Positions 1 through 6,741 of a stretch of DNA of 43,654 nt are shown here, piece by piece. The translations under genes and the position numbers were made by a program. How positions within the stretch are numbered: the first letter of the stretch is position 1; each line of letters starts with the position of its first letter. The notes under the pieces were generated by a model. It made no database searches and had not been told where the DNA came from. It saw nothing but the letters and a program-made list of their open reading frames with translations. The stretch lies in contig CADCEQ010000016.1 in the NCBI GenBank assembly GCA_902800435.1, forward strand, positions 1 through 43,654, in the 5' to 3' direction. This stretch comes from an uncultured Prevotellaceae bacterium. Lineage in GTDB: Bacteria; Bacteroidota; Bacteroidia; Bacteroidales; Bacteroidaceae.

Positions 1-1412
1 ACGCTGCGGGCGGCAGAGTCTACCCGGCTCAGCAGCGTCGTATAGACATCGTTCGACAGGTTGCTCGGCACGGTCTCGCTGCCACCCGTCCAGCGGGGGT
101 TCGACAGATGCTCGTTCTCACCCAAGTCGGTGAAGGCCACGATGTTACGCGTGTTGTTGGTGTTGGCTGTCTTGTTGGTCACCCACACCTCCACGCGGTT
201 AATCTTCACGCCGGTGGTCAGGTTAGGCAGGGTCGACATGGCCCGGTCGTAAATCTGGCGGAAGTAGTGGGCCAGGAAGAAGTGGCGGTTCTCCTCGTAG
301 TCGGCAGCGTCAATCTCGAACGGCGTGGTCTGCGTGCCGCCCCTCGACGAGACGCTCTTCGTGGTCGACTTCTTCTGCGACACGACGGCATCCAGTTTCA
401 ACTTGCCGAACTGCATGGCGGTGTGTATGCCGAAGAGGCTCGATGCGCCCTTCACCAGCGAGTTGTTGGTGGGGAACGAGACGTTGCCGGCCTCCACCAG
501 TTTGATGATCTCATCCTCCTTGCCGTCAAACTTCAGCTTCAGGTTCTGCGTGTCGAAGTCGAAGGTGGCGTCGGTGTTGTAGCCGAAGTTGAAGTTCATC
601 TTGTCGCCCACCTTCGCGTTGGCCGTGATGTTGATCTTCTCGTCAAAGTCGAAGTTGGTGGTCTTGCGATTGCGGATGGGCAGCGACGGGTTGTCGATGT
701 TCTTCAGCGTGGCGCCAAGCTTCAGCTCGGCCGTTCCCTGCGTCTTCACGCGCACACCGCCAGGACCGAAAATCTTCTCGGCGGGGCCCAGGTCGAAGTG
801 CATATCGGTGAACGAGAACTTCTCCTTGCCCTGCGTCTTGACGGCCTCGGCGTTCTTGCTCTTGAAGAAGGCCGAACGGCTCTGCCGCTCACTCCACTTC
901 AGATACTCGTCGGGCGTCATCAGGATGGGGGCATTCAGGTAGCCGTCGCCCATCTTCGAGCCGACGAAGTAGAGGTTCAGCGAGTCGTTATACTCGGCCT
1001 GCTGCTTGATGTTGTCGGGCATCTTCAGGTCGATGACCGTCGAGTCCAGGTCCTCGGTCACCACCGGTGCCGTCCGCTGAATCTTCCAGCGGGCGTGCAG
1101 CAGCGAGTCAGGGATGGTCTCGTCCTCGACCTCCAGCTTGGGCTGGGCCTTCACAGACCCACCCCCGCCCCCTCCCTGTGAGGGAGGGGAGGGGTTACCC
1201 TGCTGCGGCTGGTTGCGCTGCGGCTGGTTGCGCTGTGGCTGATTGGTCTGCTGTTGGTTGCGCTGTTGCTGTCGCCGGCGGTTATCGTCCTGCGGGGGCG
1301 TGGCAAACAGCGAAACGGCAATGAACAGGAACAATACAAGATAGAGCACACCTCCCGAAGAAGTGTACTTCCTAATCACCTTATATATATCGTTCCTCTT
1401 CATCCTACTCAT
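1..1412 (-). CDS. sprA: Cell-surface protein SprA, N-terminal part (gene continues past the left edge)
   Basis: SprA is the very large outer-membrane translocon of the type IX secretion system, usually well over 2,000 residues; about the first 470 are inside the window. I read the reverse strand from an ATG at 1412 (a second ATG lies at 1403). An N-terminal hydrophobic segment (LYLVLFLFIAVSLFA) acts as signal. It is followed by a Q/N-rich low-complexity tract with QPQRN repeats, then a Gly/Pro stretch made by a GC-rich palindromic repeat at 1155-1194. SprA-like sequence follows, with motifs such as FVGSKMGDGYLNAP, ILMTPDEYLKW and FGPGGVRVKTQG. Position just downstream of ruvA is the usual Bacteroidetes order. 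The frame stays open to base 1. The family call is firm. The start and the effect of the repeat insertion are inferences. Confidence 0.9.
   Translation of the reverse strand, partial: MSRMKRNDIYKVIRKYTSSGGVLYLVLFLFIAVSLFATPPQDDNRRRQQQRNQQQTNQPQRNQPQRNQPQQGNPSPPSQGGGGGGSVKAQPKLEVEDETIPDSLLHARWKIQRTAPVVTEDLDSTVIDLKMPDNIKQQAEYNDSLNLYFVGSKMGDGYLNAPILMTPDEYLKWSERQSRSAFFKSKNAEAVKTQGKEKFSFTDMHFDLGPAEKIFGPGGVRVKTQGTAELKLGATLKNIDNPSLPIRNRKTTNFDFDEKINITANAKVGDKMNFNFGYNTDATFDFDTQNLKLKFDGKEDEIIKLVEAGNVSFPTNNSLVKGASSLFGIHTAMQFGKLKLDAVVSQKKSTTKSVSSRGGTQTTPFEIDAADYEENRHFFLAHYFRQIYDRAMSTLPNLTTGVKINRVEVWVTNKTANTNNTRNIVAFTDLGENEHLSNPRWTGGSETVPSNLSNDVYTTLLSRVDSAARS
1155..1194. repeat. GC-rich palindromic repeat inside sprA
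   Basis: Inverted CCCTCCC...GGGAGGG arms with an adjoining G/C-rich tail and a GTCT end. It is nearly the same sequence, in opposite orientation, as the copy at 1430-1465. It is translated in frame as a Ser/Pro/Gly-rich linker near the N-terminus of SprA. Confidence 0.75.
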
Positions 1413-1429
1413 CCTCTTCACTATCTACT

Positions 1430-1465
1430 CCCCTCCCTCACAGGGAGGGGCCGGGGGAGAGTCTT
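1430..1465. repeat. GC-rich palindromic repeat between ruvA and sprA
   Basis: CCCCTCCCT-CACA-GGGAGGGG palindrome followed by CCGGGGGAGAGTCT. It fills most of the 54-base spacer between the ruvA stop (1467) and the sprA start (1412) and matches the copy inside sprA. In the reading direction of ruvA it has no following T run, so it is not an obvious terminator. Confidence 0.75.
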
Positions 1466-1466
1466 T

Positions 1467-2132
1467 TTACTTTATCTGCTTCAACGCCAGCTTCACCACC
1501 TGCTCCACGGGCAGCTGGGGCTGCTCCTGCAGAATCTGCGTCACCACCTTATGCGTCGGTGCGGGCGAGAAGCCCAGCATCGTCAGGGCAGCCACCGCCT
1601 CGTCGCGTACGGCGTTGTTCACGGGGGCTGTCATCGTGCCGCCGGCGGGAATCTCGCTGGCAATGCCGAGGTCCACAATCTTGTCTCTCAGGTCGACAAT
1701 GATGCGCTGCGCCGTCATCTTGCCCACGCCCTTCACGCTCTGTATCAGCTTGGCATTGCCCGTCGAGATGGCGTTGCACAGCTCCGCGACGCTCATGCCC
1801 GACAGCATCATCCGCGCCGTGTTCGCCCCCACCCCACTCACGGTGATGAGCAGCTGGAACATCTCGCGCTCCTTCTTGTCCTTAAAGCCGTAGAGCACGT
1901 AGGCATCTTCGCGGATGGCCTCATAGACGTAGAGTTTACAGACCCCTCCCGTCCTCCCCTGTTTAGGGGAGGTGACCTGTTCTCCCCCTAAGCAAGGGGA
2001 GTTAGAGGGGGTCTTTTGTAGCGCCGTAAACGTGTTCAGCGAAATGTTCAGGCCATACCCCACTCCGGCGGCTTCAACCGTAGCGTATGCAGGCGTCAGC
2101 TCGGTCAGCTCGCCCTTGATGTATTCTATCAT
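1467..2132 (-). CDS. ruvA: Holliday junction branch-migration protein RuvA, with an in-frame repeat insertion
   Basis: RuvA binds four-way DNA junctions and loads the RuvB motor during recombination repair. The start [12 protein letters not shown] is the standard RuvA N-terminus (OB-fold domain I). The helix-hairpin-helix motifs are visible as [16 protein letters not shown] and [16 protein letters not shown], and the C-terminal RuvB-binding domain III ends [13 protein letters not shown]. At 221 residues it is about 20 longer than the usual roughly 200. The excess lies in domain I, between NTFTALQ and [10 protein letters not shown], where two GC-rich palindromic repeats (1940-2014) are translated in frame. 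This falls in a surface loop region of the OB fold by homology. AGGAAA lies just before the ATG. Family call is certain; whether the insertion is neutral is unknown. Confidence 0.95.
   Translation of the reverse strand: MIEYIKGELTELTPAYATVEAAGVGYGLNISLNTFTALQKTPSNSPCLGGEQVTSPKQGRTGGVCKLYVYEAIREDAYVLYGFKDKKEREMFQLLITVSGVGANTARMMLSGMSVAELCNAISTGNAKLIQSVKGVGKMTAQRIIVDLRDKIVDLGIASEIPAGGTMTAPVNNAVRDEAVAALTMLGFSPAPTHKVVTQILQEQPQLPVEQVVKLALKQIK
1940..1973. repeat. GC-rich palindromic repeat in ruvA, copy 1
   Basis: CTCCCCTGTTTAGGGGAG palindrome with a GACCCCTCCC flank. Read on the minus strand it is almost identical to the copy at 26222-26256, which lies outside any gene. Confidence 0.75.
1982..2014. 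repeat. GC-rich palindromic repeat in ruvA, copy 2
   Basis: CTCCCCCTAAGCAAGGGGAG palindrome followed by a GAGGGGGTCT flank, arranged head to head with copy 1. Together the two copies add roughly 80 bases to ruvA without breaking the frame. Confidence 0.75.
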
Positions 2133-2209
2133 TCTATTTCCTTTTTTGTATTAATACATTCTGAATAACGGCTGCAACTCCCCTTTTATTGCATGGCGCA
2201 GCAGAAAAA

Positions 2210-2303
2210 GACCTCCCAACCTCCCGTTTTCTTCCGAAATGCCTTTGTAGAAAGGGGCTTCGGCACGGGAGGTCAAACGCAGAGAGGTCCCTTCGACCTC
2301 CCG
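2210..2303 (+). repeat. Structured repeat element, copy A (orphan)
   Basis: Left stem strand ACCTCCCG at 2219-2226 (preceded by another GACCTCCC at 2210-2217), 14 nt, the 24-nt core at 2241-2264 (GCCTTTGTAGAAAGGGGC then TTCGGC), 1 nt, right strand CGGGAGGT at 2266-2273, then a further GACCTCCCG at 2295-2303. Copies B and C beside the VapE gene have the same order and spacing but a different stem word. More GGGAGGT words continue to about 2433. No gene is attached to this copy. Confidence 0.75.
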
Positions 2304-2433
2304 TCGATCTCCCGCCTCGAGCCCTTGCATGTCAACGGGAGGTTGACGGGACCTCTGACGGGACCTTTGACGGGAGGTCTCAAAATCTCGAAATCCTTTA
2401 TCCATCGGCGTTTCAGAAGACGGGCGGGAGGTC
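2296..2433. repeat. Run of GACCTCCC / GGGAGGTC words
   Basis: Repeated direct and inverted copies of the stem word of element A. They include a near 12-bp tandem at about 2335-2383 in which ACGGGAGGT and ACGGGACCT units alternate. No open frame of gene-like composition covers it. Confidence 0.65.
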
Positions 2434-2449
2434 TCGATACAGACGGCCC

Positions 2450-2510
2450 GATAACGAGGCGCCGCTTCACGATAATGAGGCGCCGCTTCACAAGAACGAG
2501 GCGCCTCCTC
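2450..2510. repeat. 21-bp tandem repeat, about 2.6 copies
   Basis: GAGGCGCCGCTTCAC at 2456-2470 and 2477-2491, separated by GATAAT/AAGAAC-type hexamers, then a third partial copy GAGGCGCC from 2498. GAGGCGCC contains the palindrome GGCGCC. Too few and too short for a CRISPR array. Confidence 0.75.
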
Positions 2511-2516
2511 GTGTTG

Positions 2517-2554
2517 CTAACTCGGCCAGTTAGCATGACTAACCCGGCGGGTTA
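2517..2554. repeat. Double pseudo-palindrome, also found at 28710-28747
   Basis: Two consecutive dyads, TAACTCGGCCAGTTA and TAACCCGGCGGGTTA, in a 38-bp unit. An equal-length unit with about 74 per cent identity by eye lies at 28710-28747 next to element C, so the two repeat islands share a second module. Confidence 0.65.
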
Positions 2555-2562
2555 AGGGAGCT

Positions 2563-2620
2563 TACCCGCCAGTAAACGTGTCTGTACCCGGCAGTAAACG
2601 GTGGAAAAAGGTGGCGGGTA
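2563..2620. repeat. 22-bp tandem pair plus inverted copy
   Basis: TACCCGCCAGTAAACG at 2563-2578 and TACCCGGCAGTAAACG at 2585-2600, followed by the inverted word GGCGGGTA at 2613-2620. Confidence 0.65.
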
Positions 2621-2806
2621 GTGGCGAGACTGTGCTGCTTAACGTTAAAAGTAATTATTTTGTTAGTAATAAACTTGTTAGTAACAACATTATTACATAC
2701 CATTGCAGCGGAAGAACTATTATTAAGTATATGGCAACAAACAGAACAAGCTTCGAAGGATTTAGCCGTAAGGAATAGAGATTGTCTACTAAACAATGTA
2801 GATGTC
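2621..2806. other. AT-rich gene-free stretch beyond the repeat island
   Basis: An abrupt switch from the GC-rich repeats to AT-rich DNA. A TTGTTAGTAA word occurs twice around 2660-2690. Short open frames here have no start context, no recognisable product and no conserved motif, so I do not call a gene. It lies beyond the 3' end of the AEC gene; no classical terminator hairpin was recognised. Confidence 0.5.
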
Positions 2807-3718
2807 TCACATCAAGAACATGACCAGCAGGGGGATGGTGAGCATCGAGAGGAGGGTGGTGATGAACGTGACCTCGGTGATGACGGTGGTGTCGCGACCG
2901 TACTTCAGGCAGAGGATGGTGCCGTAGGTGGCCACGGGCATGGCGATGACCAGGGTGTTGATGTTGACCACGAACTCAGAGAAGCCCATCAACGACGTCA
3001 GGTAATAGACGGCGACGGGAAGGAGGACGAGCCGGAAGAGCGTTGTCAAGTAGACGGTGCGGTTGCCGAGCATCGTGCGCAGTGAGAGCTGCGACATCGA
3101 CGAGCCGATGATGAGCAGGGCCGCCGGCACGGTGATGTTGCCGAGCATGGTGAGGGGCTGGCTGACGAACGCGGGGATGTTGTCGATCTCGAGAGCCACG
3201 ATAGCCATTGTAAGGTAGGCGGCAAGCATCGGCGTCGAGTAGAGAACTTTTTTCTGGAAACGGCTGCCCTCGACCTCGCTGCTGCCCGTGACGAGCACCG
3301 TGCCGATGGTGAAGACGGCAAACGTGTTGACGACGTTGAGGACGGCGGCATAGAAGACGGCCTCGTGGCCGAAGATGGAGGCGACGACGGGATAACCCAT
3401 GAAGCCGACGTTGCCGAACATCAGCGCGAAGCCCACGACGCCCTCGTCCTGCTGCTGCCGCGTCAGGTAGCGGGGCAGGAGGAACGCCACCGCCGTGAGC
3501 ACGACGTAGGTGATGACGCTGATGGCGAGCAGCGGCAGGATATAGCGGCGGTCGGGCAGCTGGCCCGTCATCGCCGACGAGAGGATGAGCGCAGGACAAG
3601 TGATGTTGATGACCAGTCGCGACAACTGGCGGTCGAAATCGCCGCCTAAATACCCCAACTTGCCCGCCACGAAACCGACGATGACGAGGGCAAAGAGGGT
3701 CATCATTACTACAAACAT
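2807..3718 (-). CDS. AEC-family (auxin efflux carrier-like) membrane transporter
   Basis: A 303-residue polytopic inner-membrane protein with about ten hydrophobic segments, starting MFVVMMTLFALVIVGFVAGK. Family-type features are the NITCPALILSS segment after TM2, the FGNVGFMGYPV signature of the first half, and the N-term/C-term symmetry around a central hydrophilic loop. Bacterial members move organic acids such as malate or amino-acid-derived compounds; the substrate here cannot be read. I chose the ATG at 3718 because the longer frame would start inside the divergent ddh promoter and adds 21 residues before the first membrane segment. It is divergent from ddh. A TTCTTTGC box at about 3750 is a weak promoter candidate. 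Confidence 0.85.
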   Translation of the reverse strand: MFVVMMTLFALVIVGFVAGKLGYLGGDFDRQLSRLVINITCPALILSSAMTGQLPDRRYILPLLAISVITYVVLTAVAFLLPRYLTRQQQDEGVVGFALMFGNVGFMGYPVVASIFGHEAVFYAAVLNVVNTFAVFTIGTVLVTGSSEVEGSRFQKKVLYSTPMLAAYLTMAIVALEIDNIPAFVSQPLTMLGNITVPAALLIIGSSMSQLSLRTMLGNRTVYLTTLFRLVLLPVAVYYLTSLMGFSEFVVNINTLVIAMPVATYGTILCLKYGRDTTVITEVTFITTLLSMLTIPLLVMFLM

Positions 3719-3808
3719 AATCGTTAGCTTTTCTTCTATTAACGCAAAGAAGTGACATTTATTGCTAAATTTTTCCGTCATTTTGTTACGGTTTTCCCAA
3801 AATATGTG

Positions 3809-3817
3809 TAATTTTGC
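3809..3817 (+). promoter_or_regulatory. ddh promoter, -7 box
   Basis: TAATTTTGC matches the Bacteroidetes -7 consensus TAnnTTTGC. A TTTG lies at 3782-3785 but the 23-base spacing is longer than the usual 19-21. The transcript would have a roughly 55-base purine-rich leader made of AAACGAAAACG-like repeats. Confidence 0.6.
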
Positions 3818-3878
3818 AGCCGAAAAAGAGAAAACGGAAACAAAAACGAATACGAAAACGAAAAAGACAGAAGGAAGT

Positions 3879-4778
3879 ATGAAGAAAATCAGAGCAGCCG
3901 TCGTTGGTTACGGCAACATCGGAAAGTATGCGCTCCAGGCCCTGGAGGCAGCACCCGACTTTGAGGTGGCAGGCATCGTGCGCCGCAACGGTGCCGCCGA
4001 CAAGCCCCAGGAACTGGCACAGTATGACGTCGTGAAGGACATCCGCGAACTGAAGGACGTGGACGTGGCCATCCTTGCCACACCCACTCGCTCGTGTGAG
4101 GAGTATGCCCGGCAGATTCTGCCCCTTGGCATCAACACCGTCGACTCGTTCGACATCCACACCAGCATCCTCGACTACCGCGCAGCCCTCACACCTATCA
4201 ATAAAGAGACAAAGACCGTCAGCGTGATTGCCGCCGGATGGGACCCGGGCAGCGACTCGATTGTGCGCACGCTGATGCAGAGCCTTGCCCCGAAGGGTCT
4301 GAGCTACACCAACTTCGGTCCCGGCATGTCGATGGGCCACTCGGTCTGCGTCCGCTCGAAGGCCGGTGTGAAGAACGCCCTCTCGATGACCATTCCCCTC
4401 GGCGAGGGTATCCATCGCCGCATGGTGTATGTGGAGCTTGAGGACGGTGCCAAACTCGACGAGGTGACGGCAGCTATCAAGGCCGACCCCTACTTCGCCA
4501 ACGACGAGACGCACGTGTTCCAGGTGGAGTCGGTCGACGACGTCCGCGATATGGGTCACGGTGTTCATTTGGTGCGCAAGGGTGTCAGCGGTCAGACGCA
4601 GAACCAGCGCCTAGAGTTCAACATGAGCATCAACAACCCGGCGCTGACCGGTCAGGTGCTGGTCAACGTGGCCCGCGCCTCGATGCGCCTGCAGCCCGGC
4701 TGCTACACGATGATTGAGATTCCCGTCGTCGACATGCTGCCCGGCGAGCGCGAGGAGCTGATCAAGCATCTGGTGTAA
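3879..4778 (+). CDS. ddh: meso-Diaminopimelate D-dehydrogenase
   Basis: Catalyses reversible NADPH-dependent reductive amination of tetrahydrodipicolinate to meso-diaminopimelate, the one-step route to the peptidoglycan cross-linking residue and lysine precursor. The 299-residue protein starts MKKIRAAVVGYGNIGK, where GYGNIG is the dinucleotide-binding loop. VVKDIRELKDVDVAILATPT, DSFDIH and AAGWDPGSDS are typical Ddh segments for nucleotide and substrate binding, and FGPGMSMGHS follows. I prefer the ATG at 3879 (AGGAAG before it) over an upstream in-frame ATG that precedes the promoter box. Cytoplasmic. Transcribed alone and divergently from the AEC gene; a hairpin at 4840-4876 follows. Confidence 0.93.
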   Translation: MKKIRAAVVGYGNIGKYALQALEAAPDFEVAGIVRRNGAADKPQELAQYDVVKDIRELKDVDVAILATPTRSCEEYARQILPLGINTVDSFDIHTSILDYRAALTPINKETKTVSVIAAGWDPGSDSIVRTLMQSLAPKGLSYTNFGPGMSMGHSVCVRSKAGVKNALSMTIPLGEGIHRRMVYVELEDGAKLDEVTAAIKADPYFANDETHVFQVESVDDVRDMGHGVHLVRKGVSGQTQNQRLEFNMSINNPALTGQVLVNVARASMRLQPGCYTMIEIPVVDMLPGEREELIKHLV

Positions 4779-4788
4779 ACAGCCCCAA

Positions 4789-4830
4789 CAGCCCCCACCC
4801 CCTGCCCCTCCCCCGTAGGGAGGGGAGTTT
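4789..4830. repeat. GC-rich palindromic repeat after ddh
   Basis: CCCTCCCCCGTAGGGAGGGG palindrome with an adjoining CCCCCACCCC flank. Its closest relative in the window is the left copy of the pair at 15152-15222; both have the CCCGTAGGG centre. Confidence 0.7.
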
Positions 4831-4839
4831 TTATATACA

Positions 4840-4876
4840 AAGACCTCCCGGCACTGCGACTGTGTCGGGAGGTCTT
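4840..4876. terminator. Hairpin between convergent ddh and lipoprotein gene
   Basis: Perfect 11-bp arms AAGACCTCCCG and CGGGAGGTCTT around a 15-nt loop. On the minus strand the hairpin is followed by a T/A-rich stretch, so it may serve the lipoprotein gene; on the plus strand it follows ddh. The arm carries the same GACCTCCC word as repeat element A. Confidence 0.55.
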
Positions 4877-4896
4877 GTGTTAGGCGGGGAGGCTTT

Positions 4897-6723
4897 TTAC
4901 TCCGTCTTGCCGTTCAGGGAGTAAATCCAGGCCTTCTTCGAGCTGGTCTCGTAGGTCGAAGTGTCGTTTTTGACGTACTTTGTGAGCTTGCCCTGAAGGA
5001 TGACCTTGTCGCCGACGGCAACCTGCGTGTTGCCTTCAACCCACGACTTATTGCCGAAGTAGTAGACGCTGTAGGCCTCGAAGTCCTTCGTGAGGTCGTC
5101 GTTGAACTTACCGTCCTCGGAAATCCAGAACGTGGCGGTGCCGTATTCAGCACTGAACGTATAGACAATCTTCGAGATGATGCCCTCGACGAAGACATCG
5201 TCGCTACCACCGCCGTCGATGTAGGCAAAAGCCTCGGATACGGTGAAGGGCTTAGCCTGAGTACCTGCGGGAGCCTCGCCGCCCTCGCTGGTCTTGCCGT
5301 TGATGGAGACGAGCCAGCTCTTCTTGCTGGCGAACTCAGGCGTCGTGCCGTTGTAGTCGATGACCTTACCGCAGACGATGACCTCGTCGCCGACTGCTAT
5401 CTGGGTCTGGCCCTCCTCCCACGGTTCGTTCTCGAAGAAGTAGCTGCTGTAGACGGTGAACACGTCGTTCTCCTTGCCGTCGCAGGAGATGTTGTAGGTA
5501 GCCGTGCCGTACTGTGCGCTGTAGGTGTACTTGATGCTGGAGATCTTACCCTTCACATAGACATTACCCTCAGACTCAACGCTGGCGCCGAGTGAACGGG
5601 TGTAATTCAGGGCGGCGGTCACGTTGAACGGGTCGGCGGCAGTGCCCTTGCCGGCAGGCGGGAAGGCGACACCCTTCTGGGTGACGGTATAGCCTACCTG
5701 CGAGCTGTTCTTGCCTACAGCCGAGCTGAACGTGATGACGCCCGAGCGCTTGTCGGCTTTGTTCGGGGCGATGTTGAACTTATAGATAGCCGTGTCGGAG
5801 GGGTTCTGCTCGAAGATGGTCTTCGTGCCGCTCTTGTACGACACGCCCTCGTAGCTGATCCAGCTCTTGGCATCGTCGGCAATGGTGTAGTAGGCACCGC
5901 TGCCCTTGTAGGCCACCTTTACCTCAAGCGGTCCGCCATCCAGTTCGAAGGTAGGCTCGGGCGAGACGACGGAGAGCAGCGACTTCACGATGCTGACCAC
6001 CGTCACGTTCACCAGCTCGTAGGTAGTACCGCTGTAGATGCTGAGCGGACCCTCGACGGTGATGATGTCACCGACCTCGAAGCCCCAGCCATCAGCACCG
6101 TCGATGGGGTTCACCTTACCGGCCTTGCCCTTCTTGTCGAGGGTGCCGTAGATGTACAGGCCATCCTGATTCTTCGGGGTTGAGGCGAAGTCGTAGGTGC
6201 CGTCGTCGAGGTACCAGTTACCGTACTCGAAGCCGGCAATCTTGGTGACGCGACCCGTGACGCGGTAGTTCTTGCCGTCGGTTCCGGTCATAATCTCGGC
6301 ACAGGTGGCAGCGGCAGCCTCAAGCGAGCCTTGGCGCACCTTGACGAACTGCTTCTGGCCGCCGACCGAGATGCGGAGCTCAGCCTCGCGGCCACCGGTG
6401 GTGGCACCGGCATGGAAGGTGACCTTCGTCTCGCCGGCAGAACCTGCGAGCGTGCTGGCGGTGAGCCAGTCGGGAAGTTCGGTATTTTCTTTCTTAACAA
6501 CGTTCACCTTGTCGAAGGCCCAGTCGGCGGTGGCCTTAACGGTCAGCGTGACATCGCCGCCGGTCTCGGGAATGACGAGGTAGGTCTGGTCGAGGCTGAC
6601 AGTGGCCAGCGAGCCGATGGGGTCGTCGTCAGAGCAGGCGGCGAGCGTCATGAGGGCTGCGGCGGCGCCGCAGCACAGCCAACCTGCGGTAATGACTGTT
6701 TTGAATATATTCTTAAGTTTCAT
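4897..6723 (-). CDS. Lipoprotein with BACON and repeated OB-fold-like domains
   Basis: A 608-residue exported lipoprotein. The signal peptide ends in the lipobox LAAC (Cys30) followed by SDDD, an acidic pattern associated in Bacteroidetes with surface exposure. Residues about 40-135 look like a BACON beta-sandwich (LVIPETGGDVTLTVKATADW, ending FVKVRQGS). An OB-fold-like unit follows to about 250 (YRVTGRVTKIAGFEYGNWYL), then a second BACON-like region to about 355. Two clearly related OB-like repeats follow at about 360-475 and 485-605; each has an ISSIKYTYSAQYGTATY-type strand and a GDEVIVCGKV or GDKVILQGKL strand. It starts 18 bases after the Oar-like receptor gene, so it is probably its partner. 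Role unknown; carbohydrate or surface binding is a guess from BACON. Confidence 0.8.
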   Translation of the reverse strand: MKLKNIFKTVITAGWLCCGAAAALMTLAACSDDDPIGSLATVSLDQTYLVIPETGGDVTLTVKATADWAFDKVNVVKKENTELPDWLTASTLAGSAGETKVTFHAGATTGGREAELRISVGGQKQFVKVRQGSLEAAAATCAEIMTGTDGKNYRVTGRVTKIAGFEYGNWYLDDGTYDFASTPKNQDGLYIYGTLDKKGKAGKVNPIDGADGWGFEVGDIITVEGPLSIYSGTTYELVNVTVVSIVKSLLSVVSPEPTFELDGGPLEVKVAYKGSGAYYTIADDAKSWISYEGVSYKSGTKTIFEQNPSDTAIYKFNIAPNKADKRSGVITFSSAVGKNSSQVGYTVTQKGVAFPPAGKGTAADPFNVTAALNYTRSLGASVESEGNVYVKGKISSIKYTYSAQYGTATYNISCDGKENDVFTVYSSYFFENEPWEEGQTQIAVGDEVIVCGKVIDYNGTTPEFASKKSWLVSINGKTSEGGEAPAGTQAKPFTVSEAFAYIDGGGSDDVFVEGIISKIVYTFSAEYGTATFWISEDGKFNDDLTKDFEAYSVYYFGNKSWVEGNTQVAVGDKVILQGKLTKYVKNDTSTYETSSKKAWIYSLNGKTE

Positions 6724-6741
6724 ACGTTTGTCCTCCTTTTA

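Noticed and set aside
2450..2510. Possible CRISPR array
   Set aside because: Only two full repeats of 15 bases with 6-base spacers, and no cas genes.
2578..2778. Short open frames in the AT-rich gap before the AEC gene
   Set aside because: They cross tandem repeats, lack a promoter or start context and match no family I know.
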